A stretch of 64,000 nucleotides of DNA from Zhongshania sp. R06B22 (GTDB lineage Bacteria; Pseudomonadota; Gammaproteobacteria; Pseudomonadales; Spongiibacteraceae): contig NZ_JBFRYB010000001.1 of the NCBI RefSeq assembly GCF_040892595.1, positions 2,976,001 through 3,040,000 on the forward strand, in the 5' to 3' direction. Under the pieces are notes generated by a model, which made no database searches, was not told where the DNA came from, and saw only the letters and a list, made by a program, of their open reading frames with translations. A program made the position numbers and the translations under genes. Positions 48,264-57,267 of this stretch are shown here, piece by piece (within the stretch, counting starts at the first letter, position 1; the number at the start of each line of letters is the position of its first letter).

Positions 48264-48514
48264 GGACAACTCCTTTTCTAGTCTCACCAATCTACCGATA
48301 AACGCTATTCTTGTATGCAGTAGGACTAGAATACCTTATTCACACTCAACTTGAGCTTTGCCCAAGCACATCCCAAAGAAACCATATTAAGTGGGCTTGG
48401 CTAGGGGCAGCGTCTCTGCCTCAAGCACGCACGCACGGCGTAAATGGCGCTGATCTGCTTGATATAAATTTTCGTAACTTAACGCTTAAAACAGATAATA
48501 GTGAGGTTGAGATA

Positions 48515-49672
48515 ATGGCCCTTTTTACTCGGTTTTTAATAGCGCAGCTGCTGCTTGCAATGTCGGCAGTTACCGTCGCACAGGGCAAAGTGACCATGCA
48601 GGGCAGCGACGGTACCGCGCTTTATGGCGAATTTTTAGAAACCTTCAGCACGCCTTGGGCAATGGCCTTATTGCCAGACGGTCAAGGTTTAGTCACTGAA
48701 AAAACAGGCACCTTATGGCTTATCGATCAATCGGGTAAGAAGCGCTTCACCGTAAGCAATTTGCCAAAAATAAATGCTCAAGGTCAAGGCGGCCTGGGTG
48801 ACATTATTGTTCATCCCGACTTTATGAATAATGGCTTAGTCTTTTTATCTTATGTTGAACGCAATGCACAGAACACCAAGCTTAGTGGTGCTGTCGTAGA
48901 GCGCGCCAAGCTGACAATCACGGCCTCGGGCGCGGCTTTATCAGAGCGCAACATCATCTGGCGACAAAGCCCAAAAATGACCGGCAATGGACATTACGGC
49001 CATCGCTTGGCGATCTCCGCTGAGGGTTATCTGTTTATTACCTCCGGCGATCGCCAAAAATTTACCCCCGCTCAAGATATGGCCATGAATCTGGGCAAAA
49101 TTATCAGGATCAATCAAGATGGCAGCACGCCCAATGACAACCCGTTTTACGGCGATGGCGAGATAAGCGGCCAAATATGGACCATAGGTCATCGCAATCC
49201 CCTAGGTATAGATTTTGACGCCAAGGGTAATCTCTGGGCCCACGAAATGGGACCTAGGCATGGCGATGAGCTAAATCTCATTGAACGTGGCGAGAACTAT
49301 GGGTATCCGCTGGTTTCTCAGGGCGCTCACTATTCCGGTGCTGACATCCCCAATCATGAGAGCAAACCGAGCTTTGCAGCCCCGACCGCCTATTGGGTGC
49401 CTGCAATAAGCCCCGCGGGATTTATAATATACAGGGGCACTAAGTTTAGAGACTGGACAGGCGATGGCTTTGTTGGTGGCTTGTCTTCCAAAGCGCTAGT
49501 GCGAGTTAGCTTCTCTGAACATGAAAAGCCACCGATATTACGCGCGCAAGAAGCGGCTAGATACGAATGGGGAAGCAGAGTCAGAGAAATTGAGCAAAGT
49601 GAAGCTGGCGACATTTTTATACTAGAAGATGGCGACAATGGCCGCTTACTTAAATTGAGCGCACAACCATAA
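48515..49672 (+). CDS. PQQ-dependent sugar (aldose/sorbosone) dehydrogenase
   Basis: About 385 residues with a signal peptide (FLIAQLLLAMSAVTVAQG), so periplasmic. Six-bladed propeller of the soluble glucose dehydrogenase/YliI type: FSTPWAMALLPDG, GGLGDIIVHPDF, HYGHRLAISAEGYLFITSGDR, HRNPLGIDF and HEMGPRHGDELN with the PQQ-contacting histidines. Start at ATG 48515 after GAGGT; the frame is open to 48311. No PQQ synthesis gene is seen in the window. Confidence 0.9.
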   Translation: MALFTRFLIAQLLLAMSAVTVAQGKVTMQGSDGTALYGEFLETFSTPWAMALLPDGQGLVTEKTGTLWLIDQSGKKRFTVSNLPKINAQGQGGLGDIIVHPDFMNNGLVFLSYVERNAQNTKLSGAVVERAKLTITASGAALSERNIIWRQSPKMTGNGHYGHRLAISAEGYLFITSGDRQKFTPAQDMAMNLGKIIRINQDGSTPNDNPFYGDGEISGQIWTIGHRNPLGIDFDAKGNLWAHEMGPRHGDELNLIERGENYGYPLVSQGAHYSGADIPNHESKPSFAAPTAYWVPAISPAGFIIYRGTKFRDWTGDGFVGGLSSKALVRVSFSEHEKPPILRAQEAARYEWGSRVREIEQSEAGDIFILEDGDNGRLLKLSAQP

Positions 49673-49683
49673 ACCAGTTTAGC

Positions 49684-49708
49684 TTAAGCCTGCCGACAAC
49701 AGGCTTAA
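49684..49708. terminator. Hairpin between convergent genes
   Basis: TTAAGCCTG (49684-49692) and CAGGCTTAA (49700-49708) form a perfect 9-bp stem with a CCGACAA loop, just after the sugar dehydrogenase stop and before the stop of the convergent DsbA gene. It could serve both genes. Confidence 0.55.
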
Positions 49709-49730
49709 TGTCGATTCCGTGCCGGCGGAC

Positions 49731-50402
49731 CTAGGCTTGGGCTTGGGCTTGGGCTTGGGCTTGCTCTTTGCTAATTTGGCGCAGCGCATTTGCAAACACC
49801 TCTGCTGGCTGTCCACCGCTGATGAGGTGTTTGTTATTCACAATCACCGCCGGCACCGACGAAATTCCCATGGTTTGGTAATGCTGCTGCTCTTTTCGAA
49901 CGTCTTGCGCATAGGTGTCCGCGCTCAGAATAGCTGCCGCGGTATCTGTATCTAGGCCAATTTTTCTCACCGTATTCAAGAGCTGCTGATGGTCGCTAGG
50001 ATTGCCGGATTCTTTGAAATATAAATCAAACAGCGCCAATTTAAGCTCGGTTTGTTTATTCTCTTGTTTGGCCCAATGCAGCAGCCTATGCGCATCGAAA
50101 GTATTGTAAATTCTGCCGCCGCCGCGATGGCCAAATTCATAGCCCACACTCAAACCACGCTGCTTTATGGCCGCCCTATTTTGCTCTATTTGCGCGCTAT
50201 CAATACCGTACTTTTGACCGAGGTGCTCATTAACATCCTGGCCTTCAGCCGGCATACTCGGATTGAGTTCAAAGGGATGCCAGGTGATGTCGGCACTCAC
50301 TTCTTTGCTTAATTGTGACAACGCGAGTTGCAAGCTGTTGTAGCCGATAATGCACCAAGGGCACGATACGTCTGACACAATATCAATTTGTAGCTCTACC
50401 AT
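49731..50402 (-). CDS. DsbA-family oxidoreductase, FrnE-like
   Basis: A 223-residue thioredoxin-fold protein with the active-site CPWC in SDVSCPWCIIGYN, a helical insertion, and the cis-proline region GISSVPAVIVNN. There is no signal peptide, so it is cytosolic, as for FrnE (thiol:disulfide or 2-hydroxychromene isomerase relatives). The C-terminus ends in five Gln-Ala pairs encoded by a tandem hexamer, which is unusual. Confidence 0.9.
   Translation of the reverse strand: MVELQIDIVSDVSCPWCIIGYNSLQLALSQLSKEVSADITWHPFELNPSMPAEGQDVNEHLGQKYGIDSAQIEQNRAAIKQRGLSVGYEFGHRGGGRIYNTFDAHRLLHWAKQENKQTELKLALFDLYFKESGNPSDHQQLLNTVRKIGLDTDTAAAILSADTYAQDVRKEQQHYQTMGISSVPAVIVNNKHLISGGQPAEVFANALRQISKEQAQAQAQAQA
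49734..49763. repeat. Tandem hexanucleotide repeat in 3' end of the DsbA-like gene
   Basis: Five exact copies of GGCTTG (plus strand), read in frame on the minus strand as (Gln-Ala)x5 immediately before the stop. Six-base units keep the frame, so changes in copy number would vary the tail length without disrupting the protein. Confidence 0.9.
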
Positions 50403-50580
50403 CCGATTTTCCCCTTAGACGCTGCACGATGTCGGCATAGTATCACTAAGTGCGAAGAAGCGAATTGGAGATAAATCGACTTGTCAGTAATATTCGTACA
50501 TTATCCGAGCAACGTTATTATCAACAGTACGATCAATACACCTTAGGCGCTATAGCGCCGTTTTCAAGCTGATACCTAAT

Positions 50581-51396
50581 ATGAAAGTTCTACTCGTTAT
50601 TACCGCATTACTCTTCCTTGTAGCCTGTTCAACGGTAGCTTTTAACAGGTCTGCCGGTTTCCAAAAGACAGAGAATGTAGTCTATAAAAAGATCGACGGC
50701 GAATCCCTAGCAGGTGATCTCTATGTCCCCAAAACTGGCGGCCTAAAGCCGGCTGTTGTGGTTGTCCACGGCGGCGGCTGGACTAACCGCAGCGGAACCA
50801 TGGACGGCATTAGCACAAAACTCGCCAAAGCGGGTTTTGTGGTGTTCAATATCACCTACCGGCTGGCGCCACAGAGCCGCTATCCTGCACCGGTCAACGA
50901 TGTCTCAGACGCCATCACCTGGCTATATGACCACGCTGACGAATATCAAGTAGACACCAGCAATATCAACGGTTGGGGTTACTCTGCGGGTGCACACCTA
51001 ATCTTGATGGCCGGTCTAGATAAGCCACAATCACCCCATTTACGCGGCATCGTCGCGGGCGGCACGCCAGCAGACCTCACCCAATGGCCAAACTCGCCAA
51101 TGGTGCGTAAATTGATTGGCGAGCCCATGGTAAACGCCGCGGAAGAATGGAAAGAAGCCTCTCCTGTTAATCACGTCGCTAAAAATTCACCCGCGGTGTT
51201 TTTATACCACGGCCAATGGGACAAGCTCGTCGAGCCAGAGCAAATGGCGTTGATGAAAAAGGCATTGGACAAGCAAGATGTTAAGGTGGAAACCTATACT
51301 GTGACCGCTCTCGGCCATCTTCTGACGTATGCAATGGCAGGCGGTGCTGAGCGTCGCGGTATCGGATTTTTACGTGAGCAGAGGCTTGCTGAATAG
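50581..51396 (+). CDS. Lipoprotein alpha/beta hydrolase (esterase)
   Basis: A 271-residue protein with a lipoprotein signal (VITALLFLVAC, lipobox LVAC), the oxyanion-hole HGGGW motif and the nucleophile elbow GYSAGAH (near residue 140), an aspartate in YHGQWDKLVEP and a histidine in LGHLL. It belongs to the carboxylesterase/HSL-like group (BD-FAE type) and should sit in a membrane facing the periplasm. Stand-alone gene. Confidence 0.88.
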   Translation: MKVLLVITALLFLVACSTVAFNRSAGFQKTENVVYKKIDGESLAGDLYVPKTGGLKPAVVVVHGGGWTNRSGTMDGISTKLAKAGFVVFNITYRLAPQSRYPAPVNDVSDAITWLYDHADEYQVDTSNINGWGYSAGAHLILMAGLDKPQSPHLRGIVAGGTPADLTQWPNSPMVRKLIGEPMVNAAEEWKEASPVNHVAKNSPAVFLYHGQWDKLVEPEQMALMKKALDKQDVKVETYTVTALGHLLTYAMAGGAERRGIGFLREQRLAE

Positions 51397-51483
51397 CAAA
51401 AAGACAAGAAAAATTTGCCTGTACAACGGGTACGCGCTGCGGCTACGCTCTCTGGGCCTTCCTTGGACCGGTTTATTCACGCC

Positions 51484-51903
51484 TTATACCGCAGGTATAG
51501 CCGTCCTAAGATCGCCCATCAGTTTGTGGCAACTTTCTCCACGCATATGGTATGGCGAGAGCTCAGTCAGACCTGAAAATTTCGCGTAAAGCACCCTTGT
51601 CACTTCAGTTTCAGGCAGATATGCCATCCCCCATGTTGAAAAATTCCGCTCGATCGTCTCTGTATAGTCGAGTATCAGCGGCATTTGATGGCGATCATCG
51701 CGGATAATTTTATGATAAATTTCATTGACCGCACTTCGCGATCCCTCTAAACACTGCAGAAAATAGTGTTGGTTGAAGTACAGCAAGCCCGTCACTGCCT
51801 TAGCGGCGTTATTTCGCCGCGCGGACACTAATATTTTTTCAATATCTTCTGGCTTAAAACTATTAGAAGGCTGACTGGCGTAGATTAGACGGGTCAAGAA
51901 CAT
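51484..51903 (-). CDS. Short BLUF-domain blue-light photoreceptor
   Basis: About 139 residues with the flavin-binding BLUF fold. From the ATG at 51903 the key residues fall at the same numbers as in PixD-type proteins: Tyr8 in RLIYAS, Asn31/Asn32 in RRNNA, Gln50 in YFLQCLEG, Trp91 and Met93 in STWGMAY. All are present, so it should be photoactive. There is no attached output domain, so it must act on a partner. The frame is open back to 51939; GGAG precedes 51903. Confidence 0.92.
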   Translation of the reverse strand: MFLTRLIYASQPSNSFKPEDIEKILVSARRNNAAKAVTGLLYFNQHYFLQCLEGSRSAVNEIYHKIIRDDRHQMPLILDYTETIERNFSTWGMAYLPETEVTRVLYAKFSGLTELSPYHMRGESCHKLMGDLRTAIPAV

Positions 51904-52106
51904 AGTGTGAGTCTCCAAAGCTCGACACTCATCATACAAACTTTGGAATCCTATTATATTAGCGGGATATACCTATCTAAACTTCGTGTATTACTTAGCA
52001 GTATTGCAGAGCGAGGCCTGCAATATTGCTAAGTTTCCAATACCCCTGAGCACTACCCCACGCTATTCAGAACATGGCTATTGCGCGCTATACGGAGTGC
52101 CACTGC

Positions 52107-53510
52107 CTAAGACTTAGCCGTGAGCTTTACCATCATTTTTGAATAACCCTTTACGAAATTCGACTGCACGTATTCGGGCTCGGCGAGCACTTCAATGTTA
52201 TCAAAGCGCTTGATTAACTCTTCCCAGAGGATACGCAGCTGCATTTCTGCCAAACGGTTACCCATACAGCGGTGAACACCAAAGCCGAAGGACAGATGAT
52301 TACGGGCATTTTTGCGGTCGATAATAAAATCATCGGGCTGAGCTATAACCCGCTCATCACGATTTCCAGATACATACCACATTACCACTTTGTCGCCTTT
52401 TCTGATGGTCTGACCATTCAGCTCGACGTCTTCCTTGGCAACACGGCGCATATAGGCAAGCGGGGTTTGCCAGCGAATAATTTCTGACACCATATTCGGG
52501 ATCAGGCTCGGCTTGTTCTTGAGCTTAATAAATTCGTCGGGAAACTTACTGAAGGCAAATACACCGCCAGTCATAGAGTTACGGGTGGTGTCGTTGCCGC
52601 CCACAATTAGCAGTGCTAGGTTGCCGAGAAACTCCATAGGACGGTTAATCATGTCCTTGGTGTCCTCATTGGCCAGTAGCATGCTGATGAGATCGAAACC
52701 CATTTCTTCACCGGCGGCTTTTTTGGCCTCCTTTTCTCGCCACAGCGCGGAAAATGCTTTTGCGACCTCCGCCGCTGCGGTAAAGCCCTGATCAGTTGAT
52801 AACTCGCCGCCGGTAAGCTCCACGCTACCACCGATAACATCTGACCAATCAGCTAGGTCACGGCGTCGCTCATAAGGGAAGTCAAACAAAGTCGCGAGCA
52901 TTCTCGCGGTCAGTTCAATAGAGACTTTTTCTACCCAGTCGAAGGGTTCATCAAGGGGGAGGCTGTCTAAAACGTCTGCGGCTCGACTGCGAATCAGACC
53001 TTCCATCTCCTTAAGGTTTTGCGGTGCAACAACGCCTTGAACGGCCTGCCGCTGGACATCGTGTTTGGGCGGATCCATGGCAATAAAGGTGTCGGCATGG
53101 AGACCTTCAGGGCGGTCGCCCAGCATGATAATAGGTTCGGCCGAGAACAACTCGTGGTGCTTGTCGACAAACATAATGTCTTCATAACGGGTAACCGACC
53201 AGAATGGCCCAAAGCGGCTACTTTTTTGATAGTGCACCGGGCGTTCGTCACGCAGGCGCTTAAAGTAAGATTCCCAGCGGTTTTGCTTAAACAGGAATGG
53301 GTTGCTAACGTCGATGTCCTTGAGTTCAAGGTCTGCCACGTCGGGAATATCCGCCTCAACAAAGGGTGGAAAGTCCTGAATCTTAAATATCTTCTTCCTC
53401 GCCTTCTGATATAAATGAGCACCTTTAATTTGCACATGAATAGGCACGACCGACGCGCTCTTTTCAATTATTGAGGTGCCTTTCTCTATGACTGCTGATT
53501 TAATATTCAT
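52107..53510 (-). CDS. CYP153-type cytochrome P450 (alkane/fatty acid hydroxylase)
   Basis: A 467-residue P450. I-helix LLIVGGNDTTRNSM, K-helix SEIIRWQTPLAYMRR, and haem segment FGFGVHRCMGNRLAEMQLRILWEE, which matches CYP153A enzymes as I recall them. CYP153s hydroxylate the terminal carbon of medium-chain alkanes and fatty acids using a ferredoxin and ferredoxin reductase. The N-terminus is about 40 residues longer than the shorter P450 nearby, usual for this family. It follows the ferredoxin gene by 71 bases; the reductase is absent. Confidence 0.93.
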   Translation of the reverse strand: MNIKSAVIEKGTSIIEKSASVVPIHVQIKGAHLYQKARKKIFKIQDFPPFVEADIPDVADLELKDIDVSNPFLFKQNRWESYFKRLRDERPVHYQKSSRFGPFWSVTRYEDIMFVDKHHELFSAEPIIMLGDRPEGLHADTFIAMDPPKHDVQRQAVQGVVAPQNLKEMEGLIRSRAADVLDSLPLDEPFDWVEKVSIELTARMLATLFDFPYERRRDLADWSDVIGGSVELTGGELSTDQGFTAAAEVAKAFSALWREKEAKKAAGEEMGFDLISMLLANEDTKDMINRPMEFLGNLALLIVGGNDTTRNSMTGGVFAFSKFPDEFIKLKNKPSLIPNMVSEIIRWQTPLAYMRRVAKEDVELNGQTIRKGDKVVMWYVSGNRDERVIAQPDDFIIDRKNARNHLSFGFGVHRCMGNRLAEMQLRILWEELIKRFDNIEVLAEPEYVQSNFVKGYSKMMVKLTAKS

Positions 53511-53581
53511 ATGTTTTCCAACCCTGCAAAAATTTTTATTAGTGCTCTAGAGCGCATTTTTTAACCAAGTCCCTTCAGACC

Positions 53582-53902
53582 TTACATTTGAAATTCAGGT
53601 AGACGAACGACCATGCCATCCATAGAGGCGGAGGTTGTTACTTGGCAAGACAAACGCGAGCTAGCAGATTTTTCAGGTGTCATATCCAACATCAGTATTT
53701 CTTCTTCACTAGCATTACCAACCGCAGGCACCCATTCGGGGTCAACAATGACATGGCAGGTGCCGCAGGCACATGAACCGCCACAGTCCGCATCGATACC
53801 AGGCACCAGATTATCCATCGCGGTTTGCATCAGGGACTTACCCTCTTCAATGTCAACCACGTGCTCGGTGCCGTCATGCTCTACAAAAGTAATAATGCCC
53901 AT
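53582..53902 (-). CDS. [2Fe-2S] ferredoxin of the CYP153 system
   Basis: A 106-residue plant/adrenodoxin-type ferredoxin with four cluster cysteines: DADCGGSCACGTC (three) and RLSCQVT (fourth). Start at ATG 53902 (GIITFVEHDGTEH follows); a frame open to 53944 adds nothing typical. It is the first gene of the operon and should pass electrons to the CYP153 downstream. Confidence 0.92.
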   Translation of the reverse strand: MGIITFVEHDGTEHVVDIEEGKSLMQTAMDNLVPGIDADCGGSCACGTCHVIVDPEWVPAVGNASEEEILMLDMTPEKSASSRLSCQVTTSASMDGMVVRLPEFQM

Positions 53903-53987
53903 AAAGTCCTCGACTAAATCAATAAATGAAACCCTTTGCAGCAAGCCATGTTTTAATGATTCAGATAAGGCCCGCTATTATTTGCAG

Positions 53988-54021
53988 CAATTAATCTACT
54001 CATAAGTAGATTAATTGTCAA
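53988..54021. promoter_or_regulatory. Operator/promoter with perfect 30-bp palindrome
   Basis: CAATTAATCTACT (53988-54000), spacer CATA, then AGTAGATTAATTG (54005-54017): two perfect 13-base arms. On the minus strand TTGACA (54016-54021) and TAGATT (53993-53998) are 17 bases apart, so the palindrome covers the spacer and -10 box of the ferredoxin-CYP153 promoter. The divergent TetR gene starts 77 bases away. A textbook layout for a repressor site. Confidence 0.8.
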
Positions 54022-54097
54022 GCGACGTGAATTCTGCGAAAATACGGCCTTTACACCCAGACGACCTGCCCTTTTATCAGACGTCAACGAGATCGCC

Positions 54098-54703
54098 ATG
54101 GCACGCCCCAAAAGACAAAATAACTCACCGGAAACGCGCCAGCGTATATTAGAGGCTGCCCGCATTGAATTTGCCGCGCAGGGCATTGCCGCGCCGCTAG
54201 AAGCTATCGCGGCGCGATGCGATATTAAGCGGCCATCGTTGCTTCACCACTTTTCATCCAAGCAAGAACTGATCGCCGCCGTCACTGACGACATCCTGCG
54301 AATGACCCGGGAGCGCCTGCTCGATACCATCTCAGATCAAAACGGTGATTACGCCACCACTATGCAACAAATATTCGGTGTATTGCGTCAACTTGAACAG
54401 GAAGAAAAAGGCGTGGCGGGGGTTTTAGTTCACGCTATGTTGGCGGAAGAAGCAGGTGGTCCAGTGACCACAAGAATGGAGGAGTTCATTGATATTATTT
54501 ATGCCTCCTCGGCAATGGCGGGTAGTCAAAAAACCCAGAACCCAGAAGAATTTCGAGCCGCGATAGCCCATTTGGTTATTGGTGAATTAACGCGCGAGGC
54601 ACTGGGCAGCCGGGCCAAGGCACTTTGGGGTAGCGGTGATGGCTTAACCCCATTATTCACCAGCTACTTCCTCGACGACAACTCTCACAAGAAAGATCTA
54701 TAA
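54098..54703 (+). CDS. TetR/AcrR family transcriptional regulator
   Basis: A 201-residue regulator with the N-terminal pattern RQRILEAARIEFAAQGIAAPLEAIAARCDIKRPSLLHHFSSKQELIAAV, i.e. a TetR helix-turn-helix. It faces the ferredoxin-CYP153 operon across a perfect palindrome, so it is probably the repressor of that operon and of itself, released by an alkane- or fatty-acid-derived ligand (inference). Confidence 0.92.
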   Translation: MARPKRQNNSPETRQRILEAARIEFAAQGIAAPLEAIAARCDIKRPSLLHHFSSKQELIAAVTDDILRMTRERLLDTISDQNGDYATTMQQIFGVLRQLEQEEKGVAGVLVHAMLAEEAGGPVTTRMEEFIDIIYASSAMAGSQKTQNPEEFRAAIAHLVIGELTREALGSRAKALWGSGDGLTPLFTSYFLDDNSHKKDL

Positions 54704-54797
54704 GCGGCGCGACTTACTCTTAAACTAATCCCACACCGCGCGTCCTGTCGCACCATAGCTTTGTCGCTATCTGCTCCTCACTAATTCCTTGATGATA

Positions 54798-56189
54798 TCA
54801 ATTCGTCGGCGCCAGTATCCGCGTCACCGGAGGAAGTCGCCAACTGCCATCCAGAAATTCTGCCCGCGGTGAATACAGGCGCATGGTTAAAGCAAACTGC
54901 TCTGCTGGTGACGGCAGCCAATTGACATTAGTCCCACTTGGCTGAGTTTTTTGGATTAAAATATCGAGTGAGCCATCGGCATTGAAATGCAAGTCGTCAC
55001 GATCGCCTATCGCATATCGCTGAATCGGATTATCAACCAAAAACCCGTGTTGGTCATACATTGTCAGTGACCAAAATGCATCCACGGGTGGTGTCTGACC
55101 AGGTTCAAAATGGATTAGATAGGAATGCTCGCCACTTAAAGCACGCTTGCTAATATCGCTGATGGCATTGGGGTAACTTGCTTCTTCCGGCGGCAATGCG
55201 CCAAGGCCAACCATCGACACTACCGCTCGCAGCGGATAATTTATTCCGTAGACCCCAATACCGTCACGAATCACCGACCACCCGTTTTCAATTGCACGGT
55301 CAGACGCAAGCTCTTCCGCTACTTTTTCCTTAGTCATGCTCACAGCTAGATCAATCAAGCGACGCTGAATAAAGTTATACTGGCTGGCGTCAACAGACTG
55401 CCCCGGTTTCACGCCAATTTTCTCTAGCGAGCGAATCATGTCTGTGTCTGCTGCGGCTGGATACTGCTCTGCCATCAACCCTGCTACCGAAGCCAAGAAT
55501 TCAATATTAGGCATTTCATTGAGACGAGTTGCGGGCCCCTTCTCACCGCGATCTGCGAGGGTTGCTAAAGAGTAAGGCTGGGCAGAACCCGCCAGCGAGC
55601 TGCTTTCGAGGGGCTCTAGACGAAAACCCTTATGTAAATTGGCAACCGCGGGTATATCTTGCTTGCCATTAGTTTGGATGCGGCCAATGATCCACACCAT
55701 ATTACTTGGCGCTGGTATTAACTCCATATTATCTGGCACCTCACCCTGCCAGTCTGGCCCTGCAATCAAAAAGCGGCCCGCTTGAGTGCCGTGTGTTCTC
55801 TTGCCGACCATGGCAAAGACATTGGTCCAAGCATCCATTAATGGCATAACGTAATAGCGATCACCCATATCCGGCACGGTAAGGACGATGGGTGTGGTGC
55901 TTAAATCAAGCCAGGCAATGCTGTATAAAGTATCGACATTGGGGCGCACAACATCGCGAAAGGAATGGTCAGGAAAGTCTTGAATATGATTAAACGCATT
56001 AAGCTGCATGCCAGCGCCGGCTTCGGCTAGCATTGTATCCTTGGTGAGCGACATCAGAACCAATGGGTAACCATAGAGGTAAGCATACGAGACCCGTTTC
56101 AGATATGAAACCGAATAGAACACCGTAGCCAGCAGCAGAACAATAACAAGCGCTAACTGCCATCGATAGGTGGAGAAGAACTGACGCAT
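54798..56189 (-). CDS. DUF1254/DUF1214 domain protein
   Basis: A 463-residue protein with an N-terminal membrane anchor (WQLALVIVLLLATVFYSVSYL), then DUF1254 (YLYGYPLVLMSLTKDTMLA, NVDTLYSIAWLDLS, YYVMPLMDAWTNVFAMVG) and a C-terminal DUF1214 part (FWSLTMYDQHGFLVDNPIQRYAIGDR, PSGTNVNWLPSP). Probably periplasmic and membrane-tethered. Function unknown. It follows the HSL esterase on the same strand after a 120-base gap. Confidence 0.88.
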   Translation of the reverse strand: MRQFFSTYRWQLALVIVLLLATVFYSVSYLKRVSYAYLYGYPLVLMSLTKDTMLAEAGAGMQLNAFNHIQDFPDHSFRDVVRPNVDTLYSIAWLDLSTTPIVLTVPDMGDRYYVMPLMDAWTNVFAMVGKRTHGTQAGRFLIAGPDWQGEVPDNMELIPAPSNMVWIIGRIQTNGKQDIPAVANLHKGFRLEPLESSSLAGSAQPYSLATLADRGEKGPATRLNEMPNIEFLASVAGLMAEQYPAAADTDMIRSLEKIGVKPGQSVDASQYNFIQRRLIDLAVSMTKEKVAEELASDRAIENGWSVIRDGIGVYGINYPLRAVVSMVGLGALPPEEASYPNAISDISKRALSGEHSYLIHFEPGQTPPVDAFWSLTMYDQHGFLVDNPIQRYAIGDRDDLHFNADGSLDILIQKTQPSGTNVNWLPSPAEQFALTMRLYSPRAEFLDGSWRLPPVTRILAPTN

Positions 56190-56309
56190 ACAGCGTGCCT
56201 CTTATAATTATTGTATAGAGATCTCAGGCTATATTTCTCGATGCCGGAGATAAGAGAAAAATAAAGTTTGCCTAATGAATATATCGAACATCATTTTATG
56301 CAAACACGA

Positions 56310-57209
56310 TTAGTGAGTGCTAATAAAATCCGCACAATCCTTGAGTGCCTGTTTTGCTTCCGGCAAGAACTTACAAAGCACTGGAAAGGCGTGTGGCACG
56401 TTTTTCCATTCCCTATAGGTCACATTGCCACCGGCAGCTTCAAGACTGTCCCGTAAGCGTCGTGAGTCATCCCTTAAAACTTCCACCCGACTTGCGATGA
56501 TAAGACACGGTGGCAAGTCAGCAACGCTACCTTCAAGCGGCGATATTTTACTGTCATCTAAAGGATGGCCCGCCGCGTACATCGCCGCCGACTCGCTTAA
56601 AATAGTTTGATTCAGCAGTACGTCCTTGGCGTTATTCTCGACAAACGCCGCACTGGAATATTTAAAATCCAACCACGGTGAAAACAGCAGAAATGACCTT
56701 GGCATTGCCATCTTGGCATCGCGTATCTGCTGCATGCAAACCAAGGCTAAGTTGCCACCGGCGCTATCACCAGCCAAGATGATTTTCTGAGACGATCGGC
56801 CATTTGCTATCAACTCGCTATATACAGCCATCGTGTCATCGACTGCTGCCGGAAACGGATGCTCCGGCGCCAAGCGATAATCCACCATCAACATCTTTAA
56901 TTTAGCCTGCTGACAGAGGTACGCTGCCATATGGCGATGGCTATTCATACCACCCATAACGAAGGCACCGCCGTGAAAATACACGCAGATATCAGTCTTA
57001 TCATTGCCTTCAAGGCTTTTGGGATAAACCCATTCAACTGGGACCCCGGCGACCAGGTCCGGCTTGACTATAACGTTTTTCGAGACGGCGCCAGTATCCA
57101 GAGCCATAAACTTACGCAAGCGTTTAAAGCGTCGTTCCGGGCTTAGCCCCATATTCTGCTTTTGCTTCTGCCGAATTAACTTATTCAATATAAAACTCTG
57201 CAAACTCAT
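56310..57209 (-). CDS. Alpha/beta hydrolase, HSL (esterase/lipase) family
   Basis: A 299-residue esterase of family IV: oxyanion HGGAFVMGG (near residue 80), nucleophile GDSAGGNLAL (near 150), acid aspartate region SRVEVLRDDSRRL and histidine VPHAFPVL (near 270). No signal peptide, so cytosolic. It lies 58 bases after the Baeyer-Villiger monooxygenase stop on the same strand; hydrolysing the ester that enzyme makes is the obvious role. Confidence 0.9.
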   Translation of the reverse strand: MSLQSFILNKLIRQKQKQNMGLSPERRFKRLRKFMALDTGAVSKNVIVKPDLVAGVPVEWVYPKSLEGNDKTDICVYFHGGAFVMGGMNSHRHMAAYLCQQAKLKMLMVDYRLAPEHPFPAAVDDTMAVYSELIANGRSSQKIILAGDSAGGNLALVCMQQIRDAKMAMPRSFLLFSPWLDFKYSSAAFVENNAKDVLLNQTILSESAAMYAAGHPLDDSKISPLEGSVADLPPCLIIASRVEVLRDDSRRLRDSLEAAGGNVTYREWKNVPHAFPVLCKFLPEAKQALKDCADFISTH

Positions 57210-57267
57210 TAATTCTACCGCTCAAAATGATGAAAGTGGGCCCGGCAAAGTCACTATGGGTGAGTCG

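Noticed and set aside
53019..53414. 131-codon plus-strand frame inside the CYP153 gene
   Set aside because: Antisense of a clear P450; no independent evidence.
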